This document shows, one piece after another, positions 1-6,942 of a DNA stretch of 33,742 nt. The number at the start of each line of letters is the position of its first letter. The stretch's first letter is position 1. The notes beneath the pieces were generated by a model that saw only the letters and a program-made list of their open reading frames with translations, was not told the DNA's origin and did no database searches. Location: positions 1-33,742 of the forward strand of contig JAGGYA010000009.1 in the NCBI GenBank assembly GCA_021162785.1, read 5' to 3'. Source of the stretch: Candidatus Calescibacteriota bacterium. Its GTDB lineage: Bacteria > CAIJMQ01 > JAADFP01. Both the position numbers and the translations under genes were made by a program.

Positions 1-60
1 ATACAGGAAAAAGAACAAGAGGCACCAAAGGAAATGGGGGTGAAGGATGATGGACAATAG
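1..60 (+). CDS. C-terminal end of an unknown protein (partial)
   Basis: Frame 1 is open from the window edge for 19 codons and ends in TAG at 58-60. The residues are highly charged (Glu, Lys, Gln), typical of a soluble protein tail. The next gene starts inside it (ATG at 47 or 50), an overlap typical of operons, and that gene's ribosome-binding GGGGGTGA lies within this tail. Function cannot be judged from 19 residues. Confidence 0.4.
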   Translation: MQEKEQEAPKEMGVKDDGQ

Positions 61-271
61 GAATGAACTAAAAACCGTGTCCTTAAAACTTGCAGAGGCC
101 ATTCTGTTACATAGAGGTGAAATATCTTTGGAAGAATTGAAGGCTTTGCCATTCATAGACGAGGAAGATTCAGAATTATTGGCAAGATATCTCTCGAGCA
201 AATTTAACTTAAGAAGATATATACGGAAATTCAAAAATGAAGAATGGGAGGAAGTTCTTTCAATGAAATGA
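47..271 (+). CDS. Small hypothetical protein, 74 aa, in first visible cassette
   Basis: I do not recognise this 74-residue protein. It has no signal peptide or membrane segment, is rich in Glu, Leu and Lys, and looks all-helical: an amphipathic helix near residues 8-22 and a Leu/Glu-rich second half. A GGGGGTGA ribosome-binding site precedes two adjacent ATG codons (47 and 50); either could be the start. The reading frame overlaps the end of the preceding partial gene, so the two are probably co-transcribed. The gene ends 15 bases before the first attC-like palindrome, which is where a cassette gene should end. Calling it a real gene rests on the RBS, the overlap and the position. Confidence 0.55.
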   Translation: MMDNRNELKTVSLKLAEAILLHRGEISLEELKALPFIDEEDSELLARYLSSKFNLRRYIRKFKNEEWEEVLSMK

Positions 272-285
272 TCATTATCGGCGAG

Positions 286-426
286 TCGCACAACAGGCGG
301 GTATGCGGCTCGCTCACTCCGCTCACTTCGCCCAAATGCTACCGCCGAGTTTATATTTTTCCAAAATATTACCTAACATTGATGGGAGAAGGTGGCACTT
401 CGCATACCCGCCAAACGTTAGGCGAA
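286..426 (+). repeat. attC-like site 1
   Basis: The left arm has TCGCACAAC (286-294) and the right arm GTTAGGCGA (417-425); these pair at seven of nine positions. Inside them, GGCGGGTATGCG (296-307) and CGCATACCCGCC (401-412) are perfectly complementary over 12 bp. GTTAGGC fits the attC R' consensus GTTRRRY exactly. The span from R'' to R' is about 136 bp, within the known attC range. The loop contains GGCTCGCTCAC and CGCCCAAAT, both shared with site 3. A second, weaker pairing of ACCTAAC (371-377) with GTTAGGC is also possible. Confidence 0.65.
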
Positions 427-476
427 ATTGTCTGCCGTCCTATGAGACATCAAGACAAAGAGTGTAGAGGGAAACC

Positions 477-1538
477 ATGATAAAATCACAAGAAGAAAAA
501 ATAAAAGAAGAAGTTAAACAAAAATATAGAACAAAAGTAACTTTTGATTTAATTGAGAACTTTCTTGAGAAACAATCCCAATTTAGTTCAATCAAGAAAA
601 TTTCTTTTGAAAAGGAATTAAAAGAAAAAACTAAAGATATTTTTGCTAAGGAAAGAGAACTCGGCATAATAGCGATTAGCCTTTGCAGGCTAAAAAATCA
701 ATATCTCTTTCTAAATCGAGTAATAGAAACAAAACTTTTTTATTTGATGCAGTCAATGATTTTTGGCTTAAACAATGACAACCATCTACTTCTTGCCTTA
801 TCTTCCAGATCACTTATCGAACATGTAGCATCCCTTGTCTATCTGATTGAATGGACGCGTAAAATCTTAGAAAAAACGAAAGGAAGCACAGAATATAAAT
901 CAATAAATGAAAATCTCAAGGAACTTTACACTATCTATAGAAAAATATTTTATGGAACCCGGTTTTTTAAGAATGAAGGATTGGTAGAAGCCATGAATGT
1001 ACTAACTTTAATTGATAAATATTTGTCTTCAGAAATTAGAGACATTAGAAAATATTATGATTATCTTTCTGATTTTGTTCATCCTAATTTTGGTAGCAAT
1101 GTGTTGGTTTCAAGTGGCGCGTTAGGAGAAGGTATCATAGATCCTCCTATTGAAGAGAAAAAAGAAATAGTTGAAAATATTCTTCGGATAACGGGCATCA
1201 TTATTAAATATCTTAATATTAAAGTATGGGAGTTTGCCTTATTAGGTATAATGATCGATAATTATCTCCAAAAAGCGCTCCATCCACAGACTACACTATC
1301 AACGCTTTTTGTTGAACCGCCACTTGAATATATAGGTGATGGGTCAACTAAAGAAACAGCTATATTTTTCACTAAGGCTACTACAAAAATGGAGCATATT
1401 ATGATGCAATACGAATTTATGCGACAAAAGAGGATTAAATCAACCATGCGATATATAGGAGCCTTAGAGGATGATTATATATATGATGTTCATAAAACCT
1501 CAAGAGGAGAAGTATGGTTCAAAGTTCCAAAAGAGTAA
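477..1538 (+). CDS. HEPN/DUF5677-like hypothetical protein
   Basis: This 353-aa soluble protein has no signal peptide. The first 60 residues are very Lys/Glu-rich and probably helical. The middle resembles DUF5677/HEPN-like helical proteins: a segment around residues 110-122 with RSLIEH followed by hydrophobics, then a Tyr-rich helix ending in LSDFVHPNFGS around residues 202-212, where the HPN matches the His motif typical of that group. HEPN proteins are often RNases or RNA-binding factors in toxin, abortive-infection or stress systems; that role is known of the superfamily and inferred here. The ATG at 477 follows GAGGG. The gene fills a single cassette between attC-like sites 1 and 2. It could equally be a cargo gene without defence function. 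Confidence 0.7.
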   Translation: MIKSQEEKIKEEVKQKYRTKVTFDLIENFLEKQSQFSSIKKISFEKELKEKTKDIFAKERELGIIAISLCRLKNQYLFLNRVIETKLFYLMQSMIFGLNNDNHLLLALSSRSLIEHVASLVYLIEWTRKILEKTKGSTEYKSINENLKELYTIYRKIFYGTRFFKNEGLVEAMNVLTLIDKYLSSEIRDIRKYYDYLSDFVHPNFGSNVLVSSGALGEGIIDPPIEEKKEIVENILRITGIIIKYLNIKVWEFALLGIMIDNYLQKALHPQTTLSTLFVEPPLEYIGDGSTKETAIFFTKATTKMEHIMMQYEFMRQKRIKSTMRYIGALEDDYIYDVHKTSRGEVWFKVPKE

Positions 1539-1633
1539 TGATTATAAAATTAATAAGACAAATAGAAGGTATTGACGGTGACAGTCGGCAGGCAACTCTT
1601 CGCAATCCTCCGGTTGCTCGGTGCTCTCGCCTC

Positions 1634-1724
1634 CACTTAACAAGTGTATATCCCACTTCGCTACCGCTCCGTCCAAATTCTTCGCTTCGCTTGGAACCTC
1701 GGATATGTCCCCGAACGTTAAGTG
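1634..1724 (+). repeat. attC-like site 2
   Basis: CACTTAAC (1634-1641) and GTTAAGTG (1717-1724) are perfect 8-bp complements and fit R'' (RYYYAAC) and R' (GTTRRRY). Inner boxes ATATCC (1648-1653) and GGATAT (1701-1706) also pair, with a few unpaired bases between R and L boxes as in attC sites. Total length is 91 bp. Outside the core, CGGCAGGCA near 1585-1593 pairs with TGCCCGCCG (1728-1736) at eight of nine positions, which lengthens the hairpin to about 150 bp. This is the best attC match of the three. Confidence 0.7.
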
Positions 1725-1791
1725 AAATGCCCGCCGTTGCCTTGGAAAGATTTAAAATATCAAAAGTCATTAACTATTATAGGAGACGAAA

Positions 1792-2535
1792 ATGGGAGAA
1801 AAATATAGGAAAATGAAGGAAATTACTCACAAGGATTATCTGAAATTTATCAAAGATAAAACATCTGTAATAATCGAAGATGTTGAAATAAAACTCCAAA
1901 AGAAGTGGAACATAAAGTCTTATGGTCCTCCAGAGGAGTATACTTCAGAACGCACAACTGTTTGGAGTTTTCCTGACCGCGGGGATTGGGCAACTCATAA
2001 AGGAAATTATAGAGGGAACTGGTCTCCATACATTCCAAGAAATCTTATTTTAAAATATACCCAGAAAGGCGATTGGGTTCTTGATCAGATGATGGGAAGC
2101 GGTACAACCTTGGTTGAAGCAAAACTGCTAGAAAGAAACGCCATCGGTGTGGATATAAATCTCGATGCTGTTATGGTGGCACAAGACCGTTTAAATTTCT
2201 CATATAACTCGCTTTTCTCTGAATACAAAGAGCCAATAATAAAAACATATTGGGGTGATGCGAGAAATCTTGATAAAATTGATGATGAAAGTATCGACCT
2301 TATAGCGACTCATCCACCTTATGCCAGTATAATTTCATATACAAAAAACAAAAAGCTTGGTGATGACCTATCACAGCTACCATTTGAGGAATATTTAAAA
2401 GAAATGCGAAAAGTGGCAGATGAATCATTCAGGGTTTTAAAACCAGGGAAAATTTGTGCAATTTTAATAGGTGATACAAGAAAACACAAGCATTATGTAC
2501 CTATTGCGTTTAGGGTTATAAGGTGGTGCGCATGA
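1792..2535 (+). CDS. DNA methyltransferase (N4-C or N6-A type), C-terminally truncated
   Basis: A 247-aa SAM-dependent DNA amino-methyltransferase. A motif X-like segment (about residues 71-86, [14 protein letters not shown]) comes first, then motif [12 protein letters not shown] (96-106, SAM binding), an acidic DIN after strand 2 (121-123), and the catalytic motif IV THPPY (173-177). In this motif order the target-recognition part should follow motif IV. Here the protein ends soon after, at AFRV then five residues and TGA, so part of the C-terminus is probably missing. The stop overlaps the ATG of the next gene (ATGA). TAGGAGA precedes the ATG. It may be inactive or depend on another specificity part. 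It lies in the same cassette as a DpnII-type nuclease fragment. Confidence 0.8.
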   Translation: MGEKYRKMKEITHKDYLKFIKDKTSVIIEDVEIKLQKKWNIKSYGPPEEYTSERTTVWSFPDRGDWATHKGNYRGNWSPYIPRNLILKYTQKGDWVLDQMMGSGTTLVEAKLLERNAIGVDINLDAVMVAQDRLNFSYNSLFSEYKEPIIKTYWGDARNLDKIDDESIDLIATHPPYASIISYTKNKKLGDDLSQLPFEEYLKEMRKVADESFRVLKPGKICAILIGDTRKHKHYVPIAFRVIRWCA

Positions 2536-3497
2536 AAACACCAAATTATTTCCTTATATCTGTTTCAAATCGTAAAAATCTTGAATTATGTATGAAATAT
2601 GCATTAGCAGGATTTACTAACAGTATAAATGGCTTATGGACATATTTTGATATAGCAGAGGGGGATTATATTTCTTTTCTTTATGGAGCAAGGGTGAGAA
2701 ACCTGTATAAAGTCATTAAAAAAGTAGCTTACAAGAATGCAGAAAATCTTCCACCTTGGCCACCGGTGACTTTTAGGATGTCAGGAAATACCTATTACTT
2801 CCCTTTTAGACTATTCCTAAAACAAGAAAGAGAATTTGATGAACCTATGGTTAGACCAGAATTCTCTTATGTTGCTGAAAATTTACTATTAAGAGGTGGT
2901 TATAGAAAAACACATTTTCAAGCAGATACAATAACTTTTTATAATGTATCTGAAATGGGTAAGCCATTTGATGGTAAAACTGACTCGCTTGACTTAAAGG
3001 CTGAAACTTTTGAGCCTGAAATAACATTCCGACGAGAACTCCAAAATATTCCAGAAATATTTTACTTCAAAGAGCTAATACTTCAGTCACTCCTAAGAAA
3101 AAAGATTCGTGATTTGATATTTAATGAAATCTTAGATCATTTTAATATTGATAATAAACCCGATGAATTTGAAATATTGGGAGAAAAAGCGCTTCCTGAA
3201 GGGTTTGTTGATATATTTATTAAATTAAAACATCCAACAGGTAGGAACAAATATATATTAGTTGAGATTAAAACAGGTAGAGCTCAAAAAAGAGATATAG
3301 TCCAATTAAAAAATTATTTGAGAGAATTTAACGATGAGGCGGCCGGAGGAGTGCTAATTGCCAGAGATTTTCCTAAACATTTGCCAGATGAATCTAAAGT
3401 TTTACCAGTGAAATATAATTTTAGTCAATTGAATGAGGATTCTAAATTTACTTATAAAGAGTTACTCAATCTATTACATTTGGAGGTGATTACATGA
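2532..3497 (+). CDS. EVE/PUA-like domain fused to PD-(D/E)XK nuclease-like domain
   Basis: A 321-aa protein with two parts. Residues 1-100 ([12 protein letters not shown], then a Trp-containing segment, GDYISFLYG at 44-52 and PWPPVTFR at 75-82) resemble EVE/PUA-fold readers that bind modified bases. Residues 170-265 have a PD-(D/E)XK core: VD (D227), then VEIK (E245, K247), and a downstream QLKNYL (Q258). That combination suggests a modification-dependent or modification-sensing nuclease; the domain calls are by eye. The ATG at 2532 follows AGGTGG by five bases and overlaps the methyltransferase stop; an in-frame GTG at 2523 is a less likely start. The gene ends ATGA-coupled to the next small gene. 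Confidence 0.6.
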   Translation: MKTPNYFLISVSNRKNLELCMKYALAGFTNSINGLWTYFDIAEGDYISFLYGARVRNLYKVIKKVAYKNAENLPPWPPVTFRMSGNTYYFPFRLFLKQEREFDEPMVRPEFSYVAENLLLRGGYRKTHFQADTITFYNVSEMGKPFDGKTDSLDLKAETFEPEITFRRELQNIPEIFYFKELILQSLLRKKIRDLIFNEILDHFNIDNKPDEFEILGEKALPEGFVDIFIKLKHPTGRNKYILVEIKTGRAQKRDIVQLKNYLREFNDEAAGGVLIARDFPKHLPDESKVLPVKYNFSQLNEDSKFTYKELLNLLHLEVIT

Positions 3498-3739
3498 AAA
3501 AACGGTTGTTCCTTTTTCTCACGCCAGATGGGGTTACATATTCCTCGCCCAGAAAAATATATCCTGACGTTGATAACTTTCAAATATTAGGAGATAGTGA
3601 AGGTATTGATGAAGAAGAAGCTTTCGAGTCCTTTCTTCGTGAGAATAAATGGGTCTTAGATACCGATTTTAAAGAAATAATTTGTATAGAGGTGAGGATG
3701 AAAATTTCCCAAGGAAAAAGATTTGTTCTAAAGAGGTAA
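3494..3739 (+). CDS. Small conserved-looking hypothetical protein, 81 aa
   Basis: An 81-residue protein that starts with [12 protein letters not shown] and has an acidic middle with a helix ([14 protein letters not shown]), then a beta-like end ([16 protein letters not shown]). It is too hydrophilic for a membrane protein. I cannot name a family. GGAGGTGAT lies seven bases before the ATG, and the ATG overlaps the stop of the EVE/nuclease gene (ATGA), so the two are translated together. The short beta-helix layout resembles small partner or immunity proteins, but that is only an impression. Confidence 0.6.
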   Translation: MKKRLFLFLTPDGVTYSSPRKIYPDVDNFQILGDSEGIDEEEAFESFLRENKWVLDTDFKEIICIEVRMKISQGKRFVLKR

Positions 3740-4383
3740 TAATAATATTTCTCATAGCAGAAAGAGTTAAAAATGGAAGGATTGATATCTTCGATCCGGA
3801 ACTGGAGCAATTCCTGATCTTTGAATTCAAACGCTCGAAAGTTAATAAAAATACAATCCCTCTCATCATAGAATTTTGCATTAAAACAGGAATTATGGAC
3901 TTATTCCAAGAAGTTAAAGATATACATGATTATCTCGTTGGTGTTGAAGTAGGCATAGACACGAACGCCAGAAAAAATAGAAGTGGAGAGATTTTTGAAA
4001 GGATGTGTCAGAAAAAGATTGAACGATTAATTGGAAAGAATTACAATATTGTAAACAATGATCCAGACTTCTCGTTATATCCCATAATCACAAAAGGAAG
4101 GAGTAAAGGGAAAACACACGATATTGTAATTTACAAGGACAATAAACCCGTCCTCATTGTTGAGTGTAATTTCTATAATGTAACTGGAAGTAAACCTATT
4201 TCAATAGCAGAGAGTTACATCGAAATGTACAGGATAGCAAAACAGCATAGAGTTGAATTTTTATGGGTAACAGACGGTCCCGCATGGCATAAAATGAGAG
4301 AGCCTCTAATTAGAAGCATGAAAGAAATAGACTGGATTCTTAACTTTAGAATGTTAAATCTCATTGGGGGGATCTTAAAATGA
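3682..4383 (+). pseudogene. DpnII-type restriction endonuclease, N-terminally truncated
   Basis: From about residue 20 the protein matches the DpnII/MboI family: FLIAERV, then GVEVGIDTNARKNRSG near the middle, HDIVIYKDNKPVLIVECNFY with the acidic residue and Glu-x-Asn of the active site, GSK, and VEFLWVTDGPAWH near the end. The family is usually close to 290 aa; here about 70-80 N-terminal residues are missing. The only upstream start is TTG at 3682, inside the 81-aa gene, and the first 17 or so residues are just that gene read in another frame. The join at about 3727-3740 therefore looks like a recombination junction. No ATG occurs before the conserved part. The product is probably inactive, unless rescued by frameshifting or a rare start. 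Confidence 0.65.
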
Positions 4384-4441
4384 TTGAGATCTACCGCGAC
4401 GGCGGGCACTCTGCGGTGCTTCGCACCTTGGTCTTCGGGTC

Positions 4442-4526
4442 TGCTAACAAGAGGATAAGTGGCTCGCTCACACTCGCCCAAATCCCGACTATCGTCCGGA
4501 CTTCGCATATCCCCGGAATGTTATAT
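4442..4526 (+). repeat. attC-like site 3 (end of array)
   Basis: TGCTAACAAGAGGATA on the left (4442-4457) and TATCCCCGGAATGTTATAT on the right (4508-4526) form an imperfect palindrome: TAAC pairs with GTTA, and GGATA with TATCC. The AACAAG start and AATGTTAT end are typical of attC sites, though R' (GTTATAT) departs from GTTRRRY. The loop shares GGCTCGCTCAC and CGCCCAAAT with site 1. Upstream, ACGGCGGGCA (4399-4408) is the exact complement of TGCCCGCCGT beside site 2, but no matching right arm remains here. It follows the DpnII fragment by about 60 bp. Confidence 0.55.
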
Positions 4527-4656
4527 GGAAAATGCAAAAAGCCCATATCTTCATAAATACCAAAATTCCCGGCCCTCAAACTTTCGGTTTTTTATAAAAT
4601 TCAAAATCAAGATACCTGTAATCTTTTTCATCCTGATTCCCCAAACAAACCTGCTT

Positions 4657-4758
4657 TTATAGGGTATAACCACAAATTATAACCCTATCTTCTTTAATCA
4701 ACTTCTCTAAGATTGAAGCCTCTGTTGTGTTTCCTTTTCCAAATATCCCTTGTTTCAT
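4657..4758 (-). pseudogene. Short remnant, possibly of a group I-intron-type PD-(D/E)XK nuclease family
   Basis: A 33-codon minus-strand frame starts with ATG and runs through GIFGKGNTTEASILEKLI before a TAA. The G-N-T-T-E-A followed by a leucine-rich helix resembles the N-terminus of small PD-(D/E)XK proteins of the type found in group I introns and mobile DNA. Further minus-strand coding-like pieces continue to about 4585 but in other frames, so the gene appears broken. The 4527-4834 stretch has no other recognisable gene. This identification is weak. Confidence 0.25.
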
Positions 4759-4789
4759 AAATTTTTCCCTCTCACTTTCCCCACAATTC

Positions 4790-4818
4790 TTGAAGCTTCC
4801 TCTTATTAAAAGTAAAAT
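4790..4818 (+). promoter_or_regulatory. sigma70-type promoter of tRNA-Ser
   Basis: TTGAAG (4790-4795), a 17-bp spacer and TAAAAT (4813-4818) place the start of transcription near 4825, about ten bases before the tRNA. Confidence 0.55.
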
Positions 4819-4834
4819 AAATAAAGAAATTGGT

Positions 4835-4924
4835 GGAGGGATGGCCGAGCGGTCGAAGGCGGGTGACTTGAAATCACCTGTCCGGCGGTAAGCCGGACCG
4901 GGGGTTCGAATCCCTCTCCCTCCG
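4835..4924 (+). tRNA. tRNA-Ser (TGA anticodon)
   Basis: A 90-nt class II tRNA. The acceptor stem GGAGGGA (4835-4841) pairs with TCCCTCC (4917-4923), with G as discriminator. The anticodon stem GGTGA/TCACC (4862-4866, 4874-4878) encloses CTTGAAA, giving anticodon TGA at 4869-4871. A long variable arm (about 4880-4898, stem TCCGGC/GCCGGA) is typical of tRNA-Ser. The T loop is TTCGAAT (4905-4911). CCA is not encoded. No strong terminator separates it from the next gene 27 bp downstream. Confidence 0.97.
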
Positions 4925-4951
4925 CTAATTTTTTAAAAGGGAGGAGGAATA

Positions 4952-5266
4952 ATGAGAGCAAGTAGGAAGAGATACTGGATTTTAAAGAGTATTGGGGTAG
5001 CCTCCGTTTTCAAAATGTTTGGAGGGACTTTTTTTCAATTTGGACTGATAGTGGGGCTGATCCTTTCACTGCTCTTCCCTGAAGAGCTTTATCTTCCAAT
5101 AATTGGCACAATCCCCTCAGGAATTATTGGTGCGTTCCTTTATGCAGTATTTTGGGGTCTTGCAGTAGGACTTATTGCAGGCCTTCTCGGAGCTATTTAC
5201 AATATTTTTGCTTTGCTCTTTGGTGGTATCGTTTTAGCGGTGGAAGAAAAGGAGATAAGGGAATGA
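4952..5266 (+). CDS. Small inner-membrane protein (DUF3566-like layout)
   Basis: A 104-aa membrane protein. A basic N-terminus (MRASRKRYWILKS) is followed by hydrophobic segments at about residues 18-42 and 60-98, the latter Gly/Ala-rich and long enough for one or two helices, and a charged tail EEKEIRE. The layout resembles DUF3566-type small membrane proteins, but I cannot confirm the family. GGGAGGAGG precedes the ATG by five bases. The stop overlaps the start of the CsgG-family gene (ATGA), so the two are translationally coupled and may work together at the envelope. Confidence 0.75.
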   Translation: MRASRKRYWILKSIGVASVFKMFGGTFFQFGLIVGLILSLLFPEELYLPIIGTIPSGIIGAFLYAVFWGLAVGLIAGLLGAIYNIFALLFGGIVLAVEEKEIRE

Positions 5267-6153
5267 AAAGAATCTTTTTACTCACATTTGTTTTACTTCT
5301 TACCTTCACTTTTTTGGGAGAAGAGCGAATACTTAAAAAAGTAATTGCAGTAATGGAGTTGGAGAATAAAACAGGCTGGAGGGGGAGAGAACTTGGAGAA
5401 GGACTGACTGAGATGCTCATCACTTCCCTTCAGGAGACGGGAAGGTTCATCATTGTGGAAAGAAAAGCATTGAAGGATATACTCCAGGAACAGAAACTGG
5501 GAGAAGAAAAAAGACTCACTCCCCAAACTGCTCCCAAGAGGGGTAGGCTCCTGGGTGCCCAGATACTGGTAAGAGGTGCTATCACCGAATTTGAGCAGAA
5601 AAAGGGTGGAGGTGGGATTGGTTTAATGTACAAAGGTATTGGAATTGGTGGTGGGAAGTTGAGAGCCCATGTAGCATTGGATATTCGCCTTTACGATACC
5701 GCAACAGGTGAAATCATTAGCTCAAAAAGAGCAGAAGCTGAAGCTGTAAGTAAGGGATTGGCAGGAGGAGTGAGTATTGAAGGGATAACCATTGGCGGAG
5801 CAGAATTTGAGAAGACCCCTTTGGGAAAAGCAGCAAGGGAAGCCATAGAGAAAGCAGTGGAATATATCGTTGAGGAAATGGAAAAACAACCCTGGGTGAG
5901 TAGAATAATAAAAGTTAAGGATAATCTGGTTTACATGGTTGGGGGTGAGGATATGGGGATAAAAGAGGGGGATATTTTCTATGTATATTCTCTTGGTGAA
6001 GAACTTATAGATCCAGCCACAGGTCTATCCTTAGGCAGGGAAGAGGAGAAGGTGGGGAAGATCCGGGTGAAAGAAGTAAAGGAAAAGTATTCCAAGGCGG
6101 AGATTATAGAGGGGAAGGGATTTAAATCAGGGGACCTAATCCGGGATCGATAA
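5263..6153 (+). CDS. CsgG/HfaB-family exported protein
   Basis: A 296-aa secreted protein with a signal peptide at residues 1-18 (MKRIFLLTFVLLLTFTFL). There is no lipobox cysteine, unlike E. coli CsgG. The mature part begins with the family's core: VIAVMELENKTG, LGEGLTEMLITSL, GRFIIVERKALKDILQEQKLG, then a Gly-rich stretch and VALDIRLYDTATGEIISS. After the CsgG domain (to about residue 210) comes a 75-residue beta-rich domain (WVSRIIKVKDNLVYMVGG to the end) seen as a C-terminal add-on in many curli-assembly-like proteins of uncultured bacteria. No other curli genes are nearby, so curli secretion itself is not implied. The start at 5263 fits the signal peptide and ATGA overlap. Its 3' end overlaps convergent pabC by 18 bp. 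Confidence 0.8.
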   Translation: MKRIFLLTFVLLLTFTFLGEERILKKVIAVMELENKTGWRGRELGEGLTEMLITSLQETGRFIIVERKALKDILQEQKLGEEKRLTPQTAPKRGRLLGAQILVRGAITEFEQKKGGGGIGLMYKGIGIGGGKLRAHVALDIRLYDTATGEIISSKRAEAEAVSKGLAGGVSIEGITIGGAEFEKTPLGKAAREAIEKAVEYIVEEMEKQPWVSRIIKVKDNLVYMVGGEDMGIKEGDIFYVYSLGEELIDPATGLSLGREEEKVGKIRVKEVKEKYSKAEIIEGKGFKSGDLIRDR

Positions 6154-6942
6154 TCTTTCCACTCTCAGAAACTTCTCCTTTAAGAAGAGAGTTAAAGGGA
6201 AATTATTGTTTTTAAAGAACTTTTCCACTTCCCTGCAGGGCATAACCCCAGCCAAAGAGGAGGTAAAGAAGATCTCCTCACATTGTTTCAAATCCTCAAG
6301 ATGAAGTTTTGCCTCTTTCACCTTAATCCCTTCTCTTTCAGCGATTTCCAGAACCTTCTTCCTTACTATACCGGGTAAAGCACCACTTTCTACCGGTGGG
6401 GTCAGGAGTATGCCATTTTTAACAATGAAAATATTGGAATAAGCTCCCTCAGCCACTTCCCCCCGGGTATTGAGAAGTATGGCTTCATCGTAACCTTTCT
6501 CCTCTGCTTCTCTCCTGGCCAGGCGGTTTTCATAGAAATTCATCACCTTGTGACGGGTAAGAGGCGAGAATTCATTTCTCCGGAAAGAAGAGATAATTGC
6601 ACGGAAAGCATCTCTGTCTCCATAAGGCAGGGAAGGTTTCACACTGAGATATAGAGAAATAGGGGTGAGGTAAAAATGGAGGACACCTTCCCGGATGCTG
6701 TTCCTTTTAATGAGTTCTTTCACTGCTTCCTTTACTTCCTCCTTTTCGAAACGCAAGGGAATAGAGAGTCTCAAAGCAGAAGAGGAGAGTCTTTCCCAGT
6801 GTTCTTCAAGAAAACAGGGTCCACCATCGATTACTTTAATAGTTTCGAAAAGGCCTTCTCCATAAAGGAAGGCAGGGTCCTCTACAAAAACCCTGATTTC
6901 CTCATATGGATGGAATTTCCCGTTCCACCAGATTTTTCTCAT
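6136..6942 (-). CDS. pabC: Aminodeoxychorismate lyase (class IV PLP enzyme)
   Basis: A 268-aa fold-type IV PLP enzyme that converts 4-amino-4-deoxychorismate to p-aminobenzoate and pyruvate in folate synthesis. Seen: LYGEGLFETIKV near residues 27-37, the PLP lysine K132 in RHKVMNFYENRLARREA, EGAYSNIF at 165-172 and GALPGIVRKKVLE. D-amino-acid or branched-chain aminotransferases share this fold, but the gene overlaps pabB by about 40 bp, which favours PabC. I chose ATG at 6942 because GAGGTG lies eight bases upstream; a TTG at 6957 is possible. It stops at TAG and overlaps the convergent CsgG-family gene. Confidence 0.85.
   Translation of the reverse strand: MRKIWWNGKFHPYEEIRVFVEDPAFLYGEGLFETIKVIDGGPCFLEEHWERLSSSALRLSIPLRFEKEEVKEAVKELIKRNSIREGVLHFYLTPISLYLSVKPSLPYGDRDAFRAIISSFRRNEFSPLTRHKVMNFYENRLARREAEEKGYDEAILLNTRGEVAEGAYSNIFIVKNGILLTPPVESGALPGIVRKKVLEIAEREGIKVKEAKLHLEDLKQCEEIFFTSSLAGVMPCREVEKFFKNNNFPLTLFLKEKFLRVERLSIPD

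Larger units (their letters stand above)
286..4526 (+). mobile_element. Integron-like cassette array (attC cluster, no integrase in view)
   Basis: Three GC-rich imperfect palindromes alternate with plus-strand genes in AT-rich DNA: gene, site 1, gene, site 2, four-gene cluster, site 3. All genes point the same way and each palindrome lies just downstream of a gene, as in integron cassettes. If recombination occurs after the G of GTT, the complete cassettes would be 418-1717 (HEPN-like gene) and 1718-4520 (restriction-modification cluster). The second is longer than most cassettes. No tyrosine-recombinase integrase or attI is visible, so this is either the distal end of a chromosomal integron with intI beyond the left edge, or an attC cluster lacking an integrase. 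It is inferred from structure only. Confidence 0.6.

Noticed and set aside
244-480. Plus-strand reading frame across the first palindrome
   Set aside because: It spans the attC-like site, has no RBS and its residues are just translated repeat sequence; the neighbouring genes already explain the region.
477-1538. Abortive-infection call for the 353-aa protein
   Set aside because: Only the HEPN/DUF5677-like resemblance is visible; no toxin active site or partner is present, so the functional label was not given.
1-4834. Integron integrase or transposase in the left part
   Set aside because: No tyrosine-recombinase R-H-R-Y pattern or DDE motifs were seen in any reading frame; only sites and cargo are present.
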